Shown: positions 8,209 to 15,958 of the stretch, piece after piece
How the letters are laid out: every line of letters starts with the position of its first letter
Numbering within the stretch: the first letter of the stretch is position 1
From: Chloroflexota bacterium
GTDB lineage: Bacteria > Chloroflexota > Dehalococcoidia > Lucifugimonadales > UBA3495
Reading direction: 5' to 3'
DNA: 36,716 nt
Assembly: GCA_028875655.1 (NCBI GenBank)
Contig: JAPPCX010000109.1
Span: 1 to 36,716, forward strand
Made by a program: the position numbers and the translations under genes
Notes under the pieces: model-generated
Seen by the model: only the letters and a program-made list of their open reading frames with translations
What the model was told of the DNA's origin: nothing
Database searches by the model: none

Positions 8209-9570
8209 TTAGCTGACGGCCGCCGATTCGGGGTAGGTCTGGATGCCGTGCTCGGATACGTCGAGACCTTCGATCTCTTCGGCCTCGCTGACCCGGACGC
8301 CCATGGTGAACTTCAGCAGGTAGAACAGGGCGAAGCCGGTTACCAGGGACCAGACCACCACCGCAACGATGCTCACGATCTGCGGAACGATCAGCGACGC
8401 GCTGCCGCCCACCAGGCCGCCGTCATTCGCGAAGATGGCAATGGCCAGCAGGCCCCACAGTCCGGTTACGCCATGCACGCTGATCGCGCCCACCGGATCG
8501 TCGATCTTCAGCACCCGCTCCATGAACATCACGGAACCGTACATGACGGGCGCGGCGATGGCTCCGATGACCACTGCGGCCCACGGGTCCACGAAGTTGA
8601 CGGGCGCGGTGATGCCCACCAAACCGGCCAGCGCGCCGTTGCACGCCATCAGGATGTCGGCCTTGCCCTTGACGATGAGGGTGATGTACAGGGCCACCAC
8701 CGCTCCGGTCGCGCCGGACAGCAGCGTGTTGACCGCGTTCAGGCCGATGTCGTCACCCCAGCCGATGTTGAAGCCGAACCAGCCGAAGAACAGGATGAAC
8801 GTGCCCGCCACCACGAAGGGCGTGCTGTGGGCCGGCAGTTCCTGCGCCACTCCGTTGACGAACTTGCCCATGCGGGGGCCGACCACCATGGCGCCGGCCA
8901 ACGCCACGAATCCACCCACCGCGTGCACCACGCCGGAACCGGCGTAGTCCAGCGCGCCCATTTCGGCCAGCCAGCCGCCGCCCCAGACCCAGTGTCCGTA
9001 GATGGGGTAAATGAGGGCGGAGACGATGAAGCTGTAGGCCAGGTAGGTTTGCAGCTTGGTGCGCTCGGCCATGGCGCCGGCCACGATGGTCGCGGCGGTG
9101 GCGGCGAACACCATCTGGAAGATCCAGCCCACGTAGTCGCCGCTGGCCAGGAACCACCCGGTCAGGCCGATAAATCCGCCGGCGGTCTCGCCCAGCATGA
9201 ACGCGAACCCGAAGGCCCAGAAGCCCAGGGAGGCGATGGCAAAGTCCATGAAGGACTTGGTGAGGTAGTTGGTCGTGTTCTTGGAACGAATCAGGCCCGC
9301 GCCCAGGAAAGCGAAACCGGCCTGCATGAAGAAGACCAACGCCGCCGCCACCACGGTGACGATGTTGTCCGAGTAGCCGTTGAGCCACTCCGTGGTGGGC
9401 GCGTCATCCTGGGCGAAAGCGATGTTGAAGGACGCCAGCAGTCCGATTGCCAGCAGTCCCACGGCCAACGCCAGCAGCGTCCGCCGCAACGAGAGCGGGT
9501 ACTCCTTCACCGCGGCGACGCCGTGGTTGAGCACCTCCTGACTGAAGAGCGATTTGGTCGCCGAAAGCAT
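8209..9570 (-). CDS. amt: Ammonium transporter Amt with signal peptide
   Basis: A second Amt-family ammonium channel, 453 residues from ATG 9570. It carries the twin pore histidines H216 (DYAGSGVVHAVGG) and H366 (ISVHGVTGLWG). Unlike its neighbour it has an N-terminal extension with a hydrophobic stretch at about 31-52 ending AFAQDD, which looks like a cleavable signal peptide. That leaves eleven helices in the mature protein with an outside N-terminus, as known for this family. The open frame reaches 9666, but the earlier residues are low-complexity and basic; ATG 9570 has AGGAGG 12 bases upstream, a strong site at slightly long spacing. It is only moderately similar to the first Amt by eye, so they look like anciently diverged paralogues rather than a recent duplication. 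Confidence 0.93.
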   Translation of the reverse strand: MLSATKSLFSQEVLNHGVAAVKEYPLSLRRTLLALAVGLLAIGLLASFNIAFAQDDAPTTEWLNGYSDNIVTVVAAALVFFMQAGFAFLGAGLIRSKNTTNYLTKSFMDFAIASLGFWAFGFAFMLGETAGGFIGLTGWFLASGDYVGWIFQMVFAATAATIVAGAMAERTKLQTYLAYSFIVSALIYPIYGHWVWGGGWLAEMGALDYAGSGVVHAVGGFVALAGAMVVGPRMGKFVNGVAQELPAHSTPFVVAGTFILFFGWFGFNIGWGDDIGLNAVNTLLSGATGAVVALYITLIVKGKADILMACNGALAGLVGITAPVNFVDPWAAVVIGAIAAPVMYGSVMFMERVLKIDDPVGAISVHGVTGLWGLLAIAIFANDGGLVGGSASLIVPQIVSIVAVVVWSLVTGFALFYLLKFTMGVRVSEAEEIEGLDVSEHGIQTYPESAAVS

Positions 9571-9792
9571 TTGTGATCTGTGCCTCCTGATGGATTTTGA
9601 GGCGTCGTCGCGTCCGCCGCAGGCGGACTGTGGGCGGCGTCCCGATTTGAAATTGACCGTCATCATGGTAGGTACGCCGTGTTAACCGGTGATTGCGCCG
9701 TGATTAACAAACTGTTGCTTATGAGTTACTTTTATGTTTCGCGGTGCAATTGCCGACTCCGCCGGCCATGCCGGCCAATCTGCCCCGTCGTG

Positions 9793-9798
9793 TATAAT
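9793..9798 (+). promoter_or_regulatory. Candidate -10 box for sulfurtransferase gene
   Basis: A perfect TATAAT about 49 bases before ATG 9847. Transcription would start near 9805, giving a leader of about 42 nt that contains the GAGGTG ribosome binding site. No good -35 hexamer is visible at 16-18 bases spacing. It sits in the 276-bp divergent gap with the second amt gene, which otherwise holds a small GTCCGCC/GGCGGAC hairpin at 9612-9628. Confidence 0.5.
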
Positions 9799-9846
9799 GC
9801 GCCGGACTCAATTCTTTGCGAATGGACACTCTTCATGAGGTGCATC

Positions 9847-10695
9847 ATGGCCGAATACGCGCATCCCGAATCCCTGGTATCCACGCAGTGGGTCGCCGAC
9901 CACGGCAGCGACGGCAACGTCCGGCTGGTTGAGGTTGACGTCGATACGTCCGCCTACGAGCAGGGACACATCGCCGGCGCCGTCAGTTTCAACTGGCAGT
10001 CGCAGTTGCAGGACAACGTGGTCCGGGACATCGTGTCTCGCAGCGAGATGGAGGCTCTGCTGAGCGGCGCCGGCATCTCGCCCGACACCACCGTCATTCT
10101 GTACGGCGACAACAACAACTGGTTCGCGGCGTGGGCCTTCTGGCAGTTGCGTTACTACGGCCACGCGGACGTGCGCCTGATGAACGGCGGCCGTGCCCTG
10201 TGGCTGGCGGAGGGCCGGCCCGTTACCACCGACGCGCCCAGCCATGCGGCCACCAGCTATAGCATCAGCGCAGAGAACACCGACCTGCGCGCCCTGCGGG
10301 ACTACGTGCTGCAGGCGGTGAACAGTGGCAGCCACGCGCTGGTGGACGTGCGCTCGCCCGACGAGTTCTCCGGGGCACTCAACGCGCCGCCCAACGTGCC
10401 GCAGGAGGGTTCCCAGCGCAACGGGCACATTCCCGGCGCTGCCAACATCCCGTGGGGGCAGGCGGTCAACGAGGACGGCACCTTCAAATCGGCCGACGAG
10501 CTGAGCGCGCTGTACGGCGGCAAGGGGGTGGACGGCTCCCGGGAGACCATCGCCTACTGCCGCATCGGGGAGCGCTCATCGCACACGTGGTTCGTGCTGA
10601 GCCAGCTGCTGGGGTACGACAACGTGCGCAACTACGACGGCTCGTGGACCGAGTGGGGCAGCATAGTGGGGGCTCCGATCCAACGGGACGTGTAG
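9847..10695 (+). CDS. Two-domain thiosulfate sulfurtransferase (rhodanese)
   Basis: A 282-residue tandem rhodanese that transfers sulfane sulfur from thiosulfate (or possibly mercaptopyruvate) to a thiophilic acceptor such as cyanide. The N-terminal rhodanese domain (about 8-125) is inactive: the loop reads LYGDNNNWFA, with Asp where Cys would be. The C-terminal domain (about 150-278) has the catalytic Cys238 in the loop CRIGERSSHTWF, the form found in actinobacterial CysA-type thiosulfate sulfurtransferases. The CH2A-like DVRSPDEFSG motif is at about 167-176. The open frame extends upstream to 9679, but ATG 9847 is chosen because GAGGTG lies five bases before it and the protein then matches the family's usual length. 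It has its own TATAAT box and no sulfur-pathway neighbour. Confidence 0.9.
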   Translation: MAEYAHPESLVSTQWVADHGSDGNVRLVEVDVDTSAYEQGHIAGAVSFNWQSQLQDNVVRDIVSRSEMEALLSGAGISPDTTVILYGDNNNWFAAWAFWQLRYYGHADVRLMNGGRALWLAEGRPVTTDAPSHAATSYSISAENTDLRALRDYVLQAVNSGSHALVDVRSPDEFSGALNAPPNVPQEGSQRNGHIPGAANIPWGQAVNEDGTFKSADELSALYGGKGVDGSRETIAYCRIGERSSHTWFVLSQLLGYDNVRNYDGSWTEWGSIVGAPIQRDV

Positions 10696-10714
10696 ATGCC
10701 AAGAGTCCTTCGAG

Positions 10715-10868
10715 AGGCTCAGGACGAGCGGGCGGAAGGCTCAGGACGAGCGGGCGGAAGGCTCAGGACGAGCGGGCGGAAGGCTCAGGACGAGCGGGCG
10801 GAAGGCTCAGGACGAGCGGGCGGAAGGCTCAGGACGAGCGGGCGGAAGGCTCAGGACGAGCGGGCAGA
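10715..10868. repeat. Seven tandem copies of a 22-bp unit
   Basis: Seven head-to-tail copies of a 22-bp unit (AGGCTCAGGACGAGCGGGCG followed by GA). The first six are identical and the seventh differs by one G-to-A change. Because 22 is not a multiple of three, all forward frames stay open and read the same Arg/Gly/Ala-rich peptide, so the open frames here are not evidence of a gene. The first copy is preceded by CCTTCGAG, which makes the start resemble the dispersed CTTCGACAGGCTCA-type element found elsewhere in the window; the array probably arose by expansion of such an element. Near identity implies recent expansion. Confidence 0.95.
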
Positions 10869-10887
10869 ACCTTTGCGCGCTACAGGG

Positions 10888-10906
10888 GGCGGGTCTGAGA
10901 CCCGCC
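10888..10906. terminator. Bidirectional terminator hairpin
   Basis: GGCGGGTCT and AGACCCGCC pair perfectly around a single G. On the plus strand TTTACATTTT follows, so it could terminate the sulfurtransferase transcript. It lies between convergent genes and may also stop the P450 transcript. Its core resembles that of the palindrome at 32553. Confidence 0.55.
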
Positions 10907-10924
10907 TTTACATTTTACGGCGGG

Positions 10925-12334
10925 TTACGTTTGGCGGCGGGTGAGGAACATGGGCATGCCGCCTTTGGGGCGCAGGGACACCAGCGGTTCCAGCTCGATG
11001 CGGTGCTGCGGGTCGTGACGCATGGCCCACCGCTGTCCGAGGGCGGCGAGCAACAGCATGGCTTCCATCCACGCGAAACCTTCGCCGATGCAGAGGCGGG
11101 GGCCGCCGCCGAAGGGATAATAGGCGAACCGGGGCAGTTCCTGGCGGAACTCGGGCGTCCAGCGGTCGGGACGGAAGTCCAGCGGGTCTTCAAACCAGCG
11201 GGGGTCACGCTGGATGTTGAGTTGCGGGGCGGTGAGGGCCGCGCCGGCCGGGATGTCGTAGCCGCCCAGCGTGATGGGTTCAAAGGTCATGCGCCCGGTG
11301 GACCAGATGGGCGGGTAGAGCCGCATGGATTCGGTGAGGACCTGCTCAGTAAAGGCCAATTTGGGCAGGTCGCCGGGGGTCGGTGTGCGACCGGCGAGGG
11401 TTTCGTCGAGCTCGGCGTGGAAGCGGGACTGGATTTCCGGGTGGGTGGCCAGCAGATACCAGGTCCAGACCAGGGCGACGGCGGTGGTCTCGTGTCCGGC
11501 GGCGAACAGGGTGATGGCTTCGTCGCGCACCTGGATGTCGGTCATCACGGCGTCTTCCGGGTTTTCCGCCTCTTCATCCCGCACGTTGAGCAGGAGGGAC
11601 AGCAGGTCGTCGGTCTCCAGGCCAGTGCGCCGGCGCTCTTCGATGAGGCCATAGACCGTTTGGTCCAGGTAGGACAATCCGTGGCGGAACCGGAGAGTGA
11701 AAGGCAGGGGCATGCGGTGGAACAGCCGGCGCAGGGCGGGAGGCTGGTTGTCCCGGGCCTTGATGTAGTTGTTGCTGAGCTCAAAGGCGGCGCCGATACG
11801 ACGCACCGTGTCCGGCAATTCCAGGTCGAACAGGGTCTTGACCACGATGCGCAGGGTGAGGTCGCTCATCTCCCTGGCCAGGTCGATTCTCATCCCATCC
11901 TGCCAATTCTGTTCGTGCTGACGGGTGAAATCGGTCATGGTTTGGGCGTAACCGGCGATGCGGCGGTGGTGAAACTGGGGCTGCATGAGGCGACGCTGAC
12001 GCAGGTGCAGCGGGCCGTCGGCGGTGACCAGCCCGAAACCCATCAGGTATTGCAGGGTGGCGGTGATGCGGCCCCGGCCCACTTTCCGGTGGTTGGTCAC
12101 GAAGAGTTCCTGAACGAGGTCCGGGTGGTTGACCAGGTACACCAAGGCCGGTTTGACCGACAGCGTGACCAGATCCCCGTAAGCGGCGGCGCCCTGGATA
12201 AAGTCCAGCAGGTTGAACACGTACTTGAACGACTGCCCCACCAGCGGCCACTCGGGAGGGCCGGGAGGCAACGAAGCGCGGTTAACGACGGGCTTGGGCG
12301 GGTATTCCATTGCTCGGGTAGTCATGGTAGTCAT
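10925..12334 (-). CDS. Cytochrome P450
   Basis: A 469-residue soluble P450 monooxygenase, which uses haem, O2 and electrons from a partner reductase to oxidise a small molecule. Signature elements are all present: the N-terminal proline-rich PPGPPEWPLVGQ, the I-helix oxygen-binding AGHETT, the K-helix ESMRLYPP (ExxR), the meander FRPDRW, and the haem loop FGGGPRLCIG with Cys at about 415. No membrane anchor is visible. The overall pattern resembles bacterial relatives of CYP102/CYP110, but I cannot assign a subfamily or substrate. No ferredoxin or reductase gene is adjacent. ATG 12334 is chosen over an upstream TTG because GAGGAA lies eight bases before it; a TATAAT box lies about 27 bases upstream. 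Confidence 0.94.
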   Translation of the reverse strand: MTTMTTRAMEYPPKPVVNRASLPPGPPEWPLVGQSFKYVFNLLDFIQGAAAYGDLVTLSVKPALVYLVNHPDLVQELFVTNHRKVGRGRITATLQYLMGFGLVTADGPLHLRQRRLMQPQFHHRRIAGYAQTMTDFTRQHEQNWQDGMRIDLAREMSDLTLRIVVKTLFDLELPDTVRRIGAAFELSNNYIKARDNQPPALRRLFHRMPLPFTLRFRHGLSYLDQTVYGLIEERRRTGLETDDLLSLLLNVRDEEAENPEDAVMTDIQVRDEAITLFAAGHETTAVALVWTWYLLATHPEIQSRFHAELDETLAGRTPTPGDLPKLAFTEQVLTESMRLYPPIWSTGRMTFEPITLGGYDIPAGAALTAPQLNIQRDPRWFEDPLDFRPDRWTPEFRQELPRFAYYPFGGGPRLCIGEGFAWMEAMLLLAALGQRWAMRHDPQHRIELEPLVSLRPKGGMPMFLTRRQT

Positions 12335-12360
12335 GCCGGTATTCCTCAATCAATGCGGTG

Positions 12361-12366
12361 ATTATA
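12361..12366 (-). promoter_or_regulatory. Candidate -10 box for P450 gene
   Basis: TATAAT on the minus strand, predicting a start near 12354 and a leader of about 20 nt with the GAGGAA site inside it. A weak -35 match (TTAGCC) lies 18 bases upstream. The promoter falls in the 94-bp gap after the small hypothetical gene. Confidence 0.5.
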
Positions 12367-12428
12367 TTATCAGAGTAACGGCTCGGCTAACCACGCGCAA
12401 GTTTGGTGGCCGGCTGGCGCGGGCATGG

Positions 12429-12761
12429 CTAGCGCGCGAGGGCGGGCAGGTCCCAGCGGAGGAAATTGCGGTAGCGGTCTTTGCCGGCCCAGGGCAGCAG
12501 GTCGAGGACGATGCACTCAGGCTCGGGGACGTCGCCCTGACGTATGGTGTCGTCGAGGTATCGGCGGAGGCGCATGAAGGTGGAGAGGCGGAAGCCGGCT
12601 TTGGCGACGCGCTGGATGACGTCGTGGGGCTCCGGGGGTTGGTCGGGGTCCCAGTCGTTGCTGACGGCTTGGGCGAGGCGGCGGAGCCGGATGATGGCGA
12701 GTTCGGGGGCGAACTTGCGCATGAGGGCGTTGACGCGGCGGCGGATTTCGGAGATGGTCAT
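12429..12761 (-). CDS. Conserved-looking hypothetical protein, 110 aa
   Basis: A 110-residue soluble, basic protein with no recognised domain. It is predicted mostly helical: an N-terminal amphipathic segment (TISEIRRRVNALMRKFAPEL), an Arg-rich helix (IIRLRRLAQAV), an acidic Pro-rich linker, then a second half ending LLPWAGKDRYRNFLRWDLPA. It has excellent translation signals, with AGGAGGT six bases before ATG 12761, and ordinary high-GC codon use, which argue that it is real. I have an impression of similar proteins in uncultured Chloroflexota but cannot confirm it. It precedes the P450 gene on the same strand; a TATAAT between them suggests separate control. Confidence 0.65.
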   Translation of the reverse strand: MTISEIRRRVNALMRKFAPELAIIRLRRLAQAVSNDWDPDQPPEPHDVIQRVAKAGFRLSTFMRLRRYLDDTIRQGDVPEPECIVLDLLPWAGKDRYRNFLRWDLPALAR

Positions 12762-12785
12762 GGGCTTACCTCCTACGGGGAGTTA

Positions 12786-13056
12786 TTTGCATGGATGAAC
12801 GGGATTATGGGATTTTCAGGATTTCCCGCTCATTTCCTCTCATTTCGGTTCAGTTGAGTAGGGCTATGAGCGGATGATGGGGTCGGATTGGGGGCGATAT
12901 GGATGGTTGTGGAGGGCATTTGAGAGGGCTTTGGGGATGGTGGTTCGACTGGCTCACCATGAGCGGGCTGTGGGCTGCATGAGTGGGGGATGGGCGATTG
13001 GATGGTTTAGTTAATGGTACGTATGGATGGTGGTTAGGGACAAGGGGAAAGTGTCA
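12786..13056 (+). repeat. G-rich intergenic element, copy 1
   Basis: This fills much of the 544-bp gap before dnaX and I see no gene in it. The strand shown is rich in G and runs of GGATGG. It shares in the same order several blocks with 25185-25532: TTTGCATGGATGAA, CCCGCTCATTTCC, TTGAGTAGGGC, GATGGTT..AATGGTACG and GGGGAAAGTGTCA. Spacing and intervening sequence have diverged. The CTTCGACAGGCTCA-type element at 12942-12965 lies inside it. Confidence 0.6.
12942..12965 (+). repeat. Dispersed GTTCGACTGGCTCACCATGAGC element
   Basis: GGTTCGACTGGCTCACCATG followed by AGCGG. Related sequences occur at 10708-10732, 22083-22111 (opposite orientation) and 26206-26230 (opposite orientation). It contains an imperfect palindrome around the GCTCA..TGAGC core. 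Confidence 0.6.
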
Positions 13057-13065
13057 TGGATTTTC

Positions 13066-13113
13066 GTCCGCCAGAGGCGGTGGGGTTTACTGGATTCCCG
13101 CTTTCGCGGGAAT
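13066..13113. repeat. Two small hairpin repeats before dnaX
   Basis: A GTCCGCC-aga-GGCGG hairpin (13066-13080) is followed by ATTCCCGC-tttc-GCGGGAAT (13094-13113). The first resembles the hairpin at 9612-9628; the second recurs at 16815-16834 and 22007-22026. The rest of the gap up to 13305 shows no gene, no clear promoter and only a weak ribosome site for dnaX. Confidence 0.7.
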
Positions 13114-13305
13114 GACGGTGGGGGTGTGAGGACGACGTGGGCGGCGGGGATTACGGGTGGGGCTTTGAAATTCGATAGCAACGGTCCTGGACGTCCGGGG
13201 GTAGTGGTGGTTTGGCGCGGGCGCTATGGCGTAAGCGGGGTTGTTGGCGTTATTATTTGGGTTGTTGGCAGGCGCTTTTGAATTGCCGGCACTCTGCTAG
13301 TAGTT

Positions 13306-15030
13306 ATGACCACGTCAGCGCAAGTTTATTACCGCAAGTGGCGGCCCGGCACGTTCAGCGACCTGGCCGGGCAGGAACACGTAGGCAACACCCTGCGCCA
13401 GGCGGTGACACAGGGGCGCGTCAGCCACAGCTACCTGTTCTGCGGCACCCGGGGCAGCGGCAAGACCACCACCGCCCGCGTGCTGGCCAAGGCCGTCAAC
13501 TGCCTGAACCCGCAGCAGGGCGACCCCTGCGACGAGTGCGCCATCTGCGTCTCGATCAACGAGGGGCGCAACCTGGACATCATCGAGCTGGACGCGGCCA
13601 GCAACCGGGGGGTGGAGGAAATCCGGGAGATCCGCGACAAGGTCCACTTCCAGCCGGCCCAGAACCGGCGCAAGGTGTATATCATCGACGAAGCGCACAT
13701 GCTGACCCGCGAGGCTTCCAACGCCTTCCTGAAAACGCTGGAGGAACCGCCCGAGCACGTCATATTCATTCTCTGCACCACCGAGGCCGACCGGCTGCTG
13801 CCGACGATACTATCCCGCTGCCAGCGTTACGACTTCCGGCGGCTGCCCGGGCAGACCATTTACGACCGGCTGGCGTACATCACGGACCAGGAAGCCATCG
13901 CCATCCATCCCGACGCGCTGCGCATGGTCGCCCGCAACGCCGGCGGCTCCATGCGCGACGCGCTGAACATCCTCGAACAGCTGGCGGTATCATCCGACGG
14001 CGACATCACCCTGCGCCACGTCGAGGAATCCCTCGGCCTGGTGCGCAGCGACGCCTACCTGGCCCTGGCCCAGAAACTGCTGGCCGGCGACACCACCGGC
14101 GCGCTGGAAACGATCAACGAAGTCGTCTGGGAGGGAGGGGAGCCGCGGCAATTGCACCGCCAGACTCTTGACCTGCTGCGCTCCATGCTCCTGCTTTCCT
14201 GGGACGCCGGCCAGACGCTGGACCTGCCCGACGACACCCTGACCGGCTTGCGGGACATCATCCAGAAGACCGATTCCCACCACATCCTGCGCGCCGTCCG
14301 CATCTGGGGCGAGGCCAGCGCGGGCCTGCGCTACGACGCGCCGTCGGCGCTGGTGCTGGAGATTGCCGCCGCCGAAATCTGCCGGCAGGACGCGCCCGCA
14401 GAACCATCGATGGCGGCACCGGCGCCAGTATCTGAGCCATCCCGGCAGCCGGCCGGCGGGCGCCAGCCTCAACGCCCGCCGGCCCCACCGACGCAACAAT
14501 CCGGTCGCGGCCAATCACGCCAGGGCACCGCCGGCTCTTCGCAACCGCCGCCGCGCCAGTCCGCGCCGCCACCGCCAGATAGCAGGCCCGCGCCGTCGAG
14601 GTCTCCCGCCGCTGCGCCGGACAGCCTGCAGGGACGCTGGGAGCAGGCGGTGCGGCAACTGGGACGGGTCAAGGGGAGCAAGTACAACCTGGGGGCGTTG
14701 CTGCGGGACTGCCGCTCCGGCAGCGTCCACCTGGCGGATCCGGCTCCTGAATCGGGCCTGGCCACGCTGGTGCTGCCTTTCAGCAACGCGGCCAACCTGG
14801 ACCGGATGCAGGAGGAACTGAACGACCCCCGAGTTCGTGATACTATTGAGCAGGCCATCGAACAGTTTTTTGGCTCACGACACCCCTTCCAGGTGACCCT
14901 GGCCGGCGCCAACGGAGAGGGCACCCAACCAGCCCGCAACTCCATCCAGGACAGCCCACTGGTCCGCACGGCGATGGGCCTGGGCGCGCGCATCCTGGAC
15001 GAACAACAGGAGGCCCCGAAACCATTATGA
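13306..15030 (+). CDS. dnaX: DNA polymerase III subunit gamma/tau
   Basis: The 574-residue clamp-loader ATPase subunit of the replicative polymerase. The AAA+ core shows Walker A GTRGSGKT (47-54), a zinc-binding set C66, C75, C78, C81, Walker B IIDEAH (126-131), and the sensor/arginine-finger segment ILSRCQRYDF (168-177). The collar domain runs to about 365. A Pro/Gln/Ser-rich linker (about 370-445) is followed by a compact C-terminal domain. I saw no A6-type slippery site, so a shorter gamma form by frameshift is not supported. ATG 13306 lacks a clear ribosome binding site. It overlaps ybaB by ATGA, beginning the dnaX-ybaB-recR-recO operon. Confidence 0.96.
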   Translation: MTTSAQVYYRKWRPGTFSDLAGQEHVGNTLRQAVTQGRVSHSYLFCGTRGSGKTTTARVLAKAVNCLNPQQGDPCDECAICVSINEGRNLDIIELDAASNRGVEEIREIRDKVHFQPAQNRRKVYIIDEAHMLTREASNAFLKTLEEPPEHVIFILCTTEADRLLPTILSRCQRYDFRRLPGQTIYDRLAYITDQEAIAIHPDALRMVARNAGGSMRDALNILEQLAVSSDGDITLRHVEESLGLVRSDAYLALAQKLLAGDTTGALETINEVVWEGGEPRQLHRQTLDLLRSMLLLSWDAGQTLDLPDDTLTGLRDIIQKTDSHHILRAVRIWGEASAGLRYDAPSALVLEIAAAEICRQDAPAEPSMAAPAPVSEPSRQPAGGRQPQRPPAPPTQQSGRGQSRQGTAGSSQPPPRQSAPPPPDSRPAPSRSPAAAPDSLQGRWEQAVRQLGRVKGSKYNLGALLRDCRSGSVHLADPAPESGLATLVLPFSNAANLDRMQEELNDPRVRDTIEQAIEQFFGSRHPFQVTLAGANGEGTQPARNSIQDSPLVRTAMGLGARILDEQQEAPKPL

Positions 15031-15329
15031 TGAACAAGCGCATGATGCGTCAGGCCCAGCAATTGCAAAACCGCCTGGCCAAGGCCCAGGAGGAACTGGA
15101 GGCCATGAGCGTGGAGGGCTCGGCCGGCGGCGGCGTGGTGCGCGTCACCATGACCGGCAAGCAGGAAGTGACCGCCGTGGCAATTGAACCGGAGGCGGCC
15201 GAGGATATCGACCTGCTGCAGGACCTGGTGGCGGCCGCGGTCAACGACGCCTTCACCCGCACCCAGGAACTGGCTGCCGAAAAGATGGGCGCGGTAACGG
15301 GTGGTATGAACATTCCCGGCCTGTTCTAG
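15027..15329 (+). CDS. ybaB: YbaB/EbfC nucleoid-associated protein
   Basis: A 100-residue DNA-binding protein of the YbaB/EbfC family, which forms dimers that coat DNA. It shows the helical N-terminus (MRQAQQLQNRLAKAQEELEA), the glycine-rich strand turn (SAGGGVVRVTMTGKQEV), and the conserved C-terminal helix ending GGMNIPGLF. The start overlaps the dnaX stop; ATG 15027 or 15030 are both possible, and AGGAGG lies 12 bases before the first. The dnaX-ybaB-recR order is widely conserved in bacteria, which supports the assignment. recR starts 5 nt downstream. Confidence 0.94.
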   Translation: MMNKRMMRQAQQLQNRLAKAQEELEAMSVEGSAGGGVVRVTMTGKQEVTAVAIEPEAAEDIDLLQDLVAAAVNDAFTRTQELAAEKMGAVTGGMNIPGLF

Positions 15330-15334
15330 CGGAT

Positions 15335-15958
15335 ATGACCTCCGACCCAACTCCGGGCACTACGCGCTCCCTGGGTCAGCTGATCGACCGGCTGCACCAA
15401 CTGCCCGGGATCGGCCCCAAGAGCGCCCAGCGCATCGCCTACTACATCGCCCACGTTCCCGACGATGAGGCGCGCGCGCTGGCCGACGCCATCGTGGCCG
15501 TCAAGGACCTGATCCTGTTCTGCGACGAGTGCCGGAACCTCACCGACGCCTCACCATGCGCCATCTGCGCCAATCCCCAGCGCAACCGCGACCAGATCTG
15601 CGTCGTTGAGGAATCCCGGGACCTGGTGGCCCTGGAGCGCACCCGCGTTTATCGCGGCATGTACCACGTGCTGCACGGCGCACTGTCGCCCCTCAACGGC
15701 GTCGGCCCCGAGGACATCCACCTGCCCCAACTGTTCGCGCGGTTGCAGGGTCAGGACAACCCATTGCAGGAACTGATTGTCGCCACGAACCCCACGCTGG
15801 AGGGCGACGCCACCGCCGATTTCATTTACAGGCGCCTGGCCGGCAGCGGCATCCGCATCACCCGGCTGGCGCTGGGCCTGCCCGTCGGCGGCTCCCTGGA
15901 ATTCGCCGACGAGACCACCCTCAGCCGCGCCCTGGCCGGACGCAACCAACTGGAATGA
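15335..15958 (+). CDS. recR: Recombination mediator RecR
   Basis: A 207-residue RecR, which with RecO (and RecF) loads RecA on gapped DNA. Domains in order: helix-hairpin-helix (LHQLPGIGPKSAQRIAYYI, about 20-38), a C4 zinc finger (C63, C66, C75, C78), and a Toprim domain starting at ICVVEES (88-94) with conserved GVGPEDIHLPQL and IVATNPTLEGDATA stretches. The length is typical. The ribosome site (GGAT close to ATG 15335) is weak, consistent with translational coupling. Its stop overlaps the recO start by ATGA. Confidence 0.96.
   Translation: MTSDPTPGTTRSLGQLIDRLHQLPGIGPKSAQRIAYYIAHVPDDEARALADAIVAVKDLILFCDECRNLTDASPCAICANPQRNRDQICVVEESRDLVALERTRVYRGMYHVLHGALSPLNGVGPEDIHLPQLFARLQGQDNPLQELIVATNPTLEGDATADFIYRRLAGSGIRITRLALGLPVGGSLEFADETTLSRALAGRNQLE

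Noticed and set aside
9679-9846. N-terminal extension of the sulfurtransferase
   Set aside because: It covers the TATAAT box and would precede the strong GAGGTG site; the residues are Cys/Arg-rich and not family-like.
10715-10868. CRISPR array
   Set aside because: Units are directly adjacent with no spacers and there are no cas genes.
10452-10944. Overlapping reading frames across the 22-bp repeats
   Set aside because: They are open only because a 22-bp stop-free unit repeats; the peptides are the same low-complexity sequence in each frame.
13306-15030. Programmed frameshift for a short gamma form of DnaX
   Set aside because: No A-rich slippery heptamer was seen.
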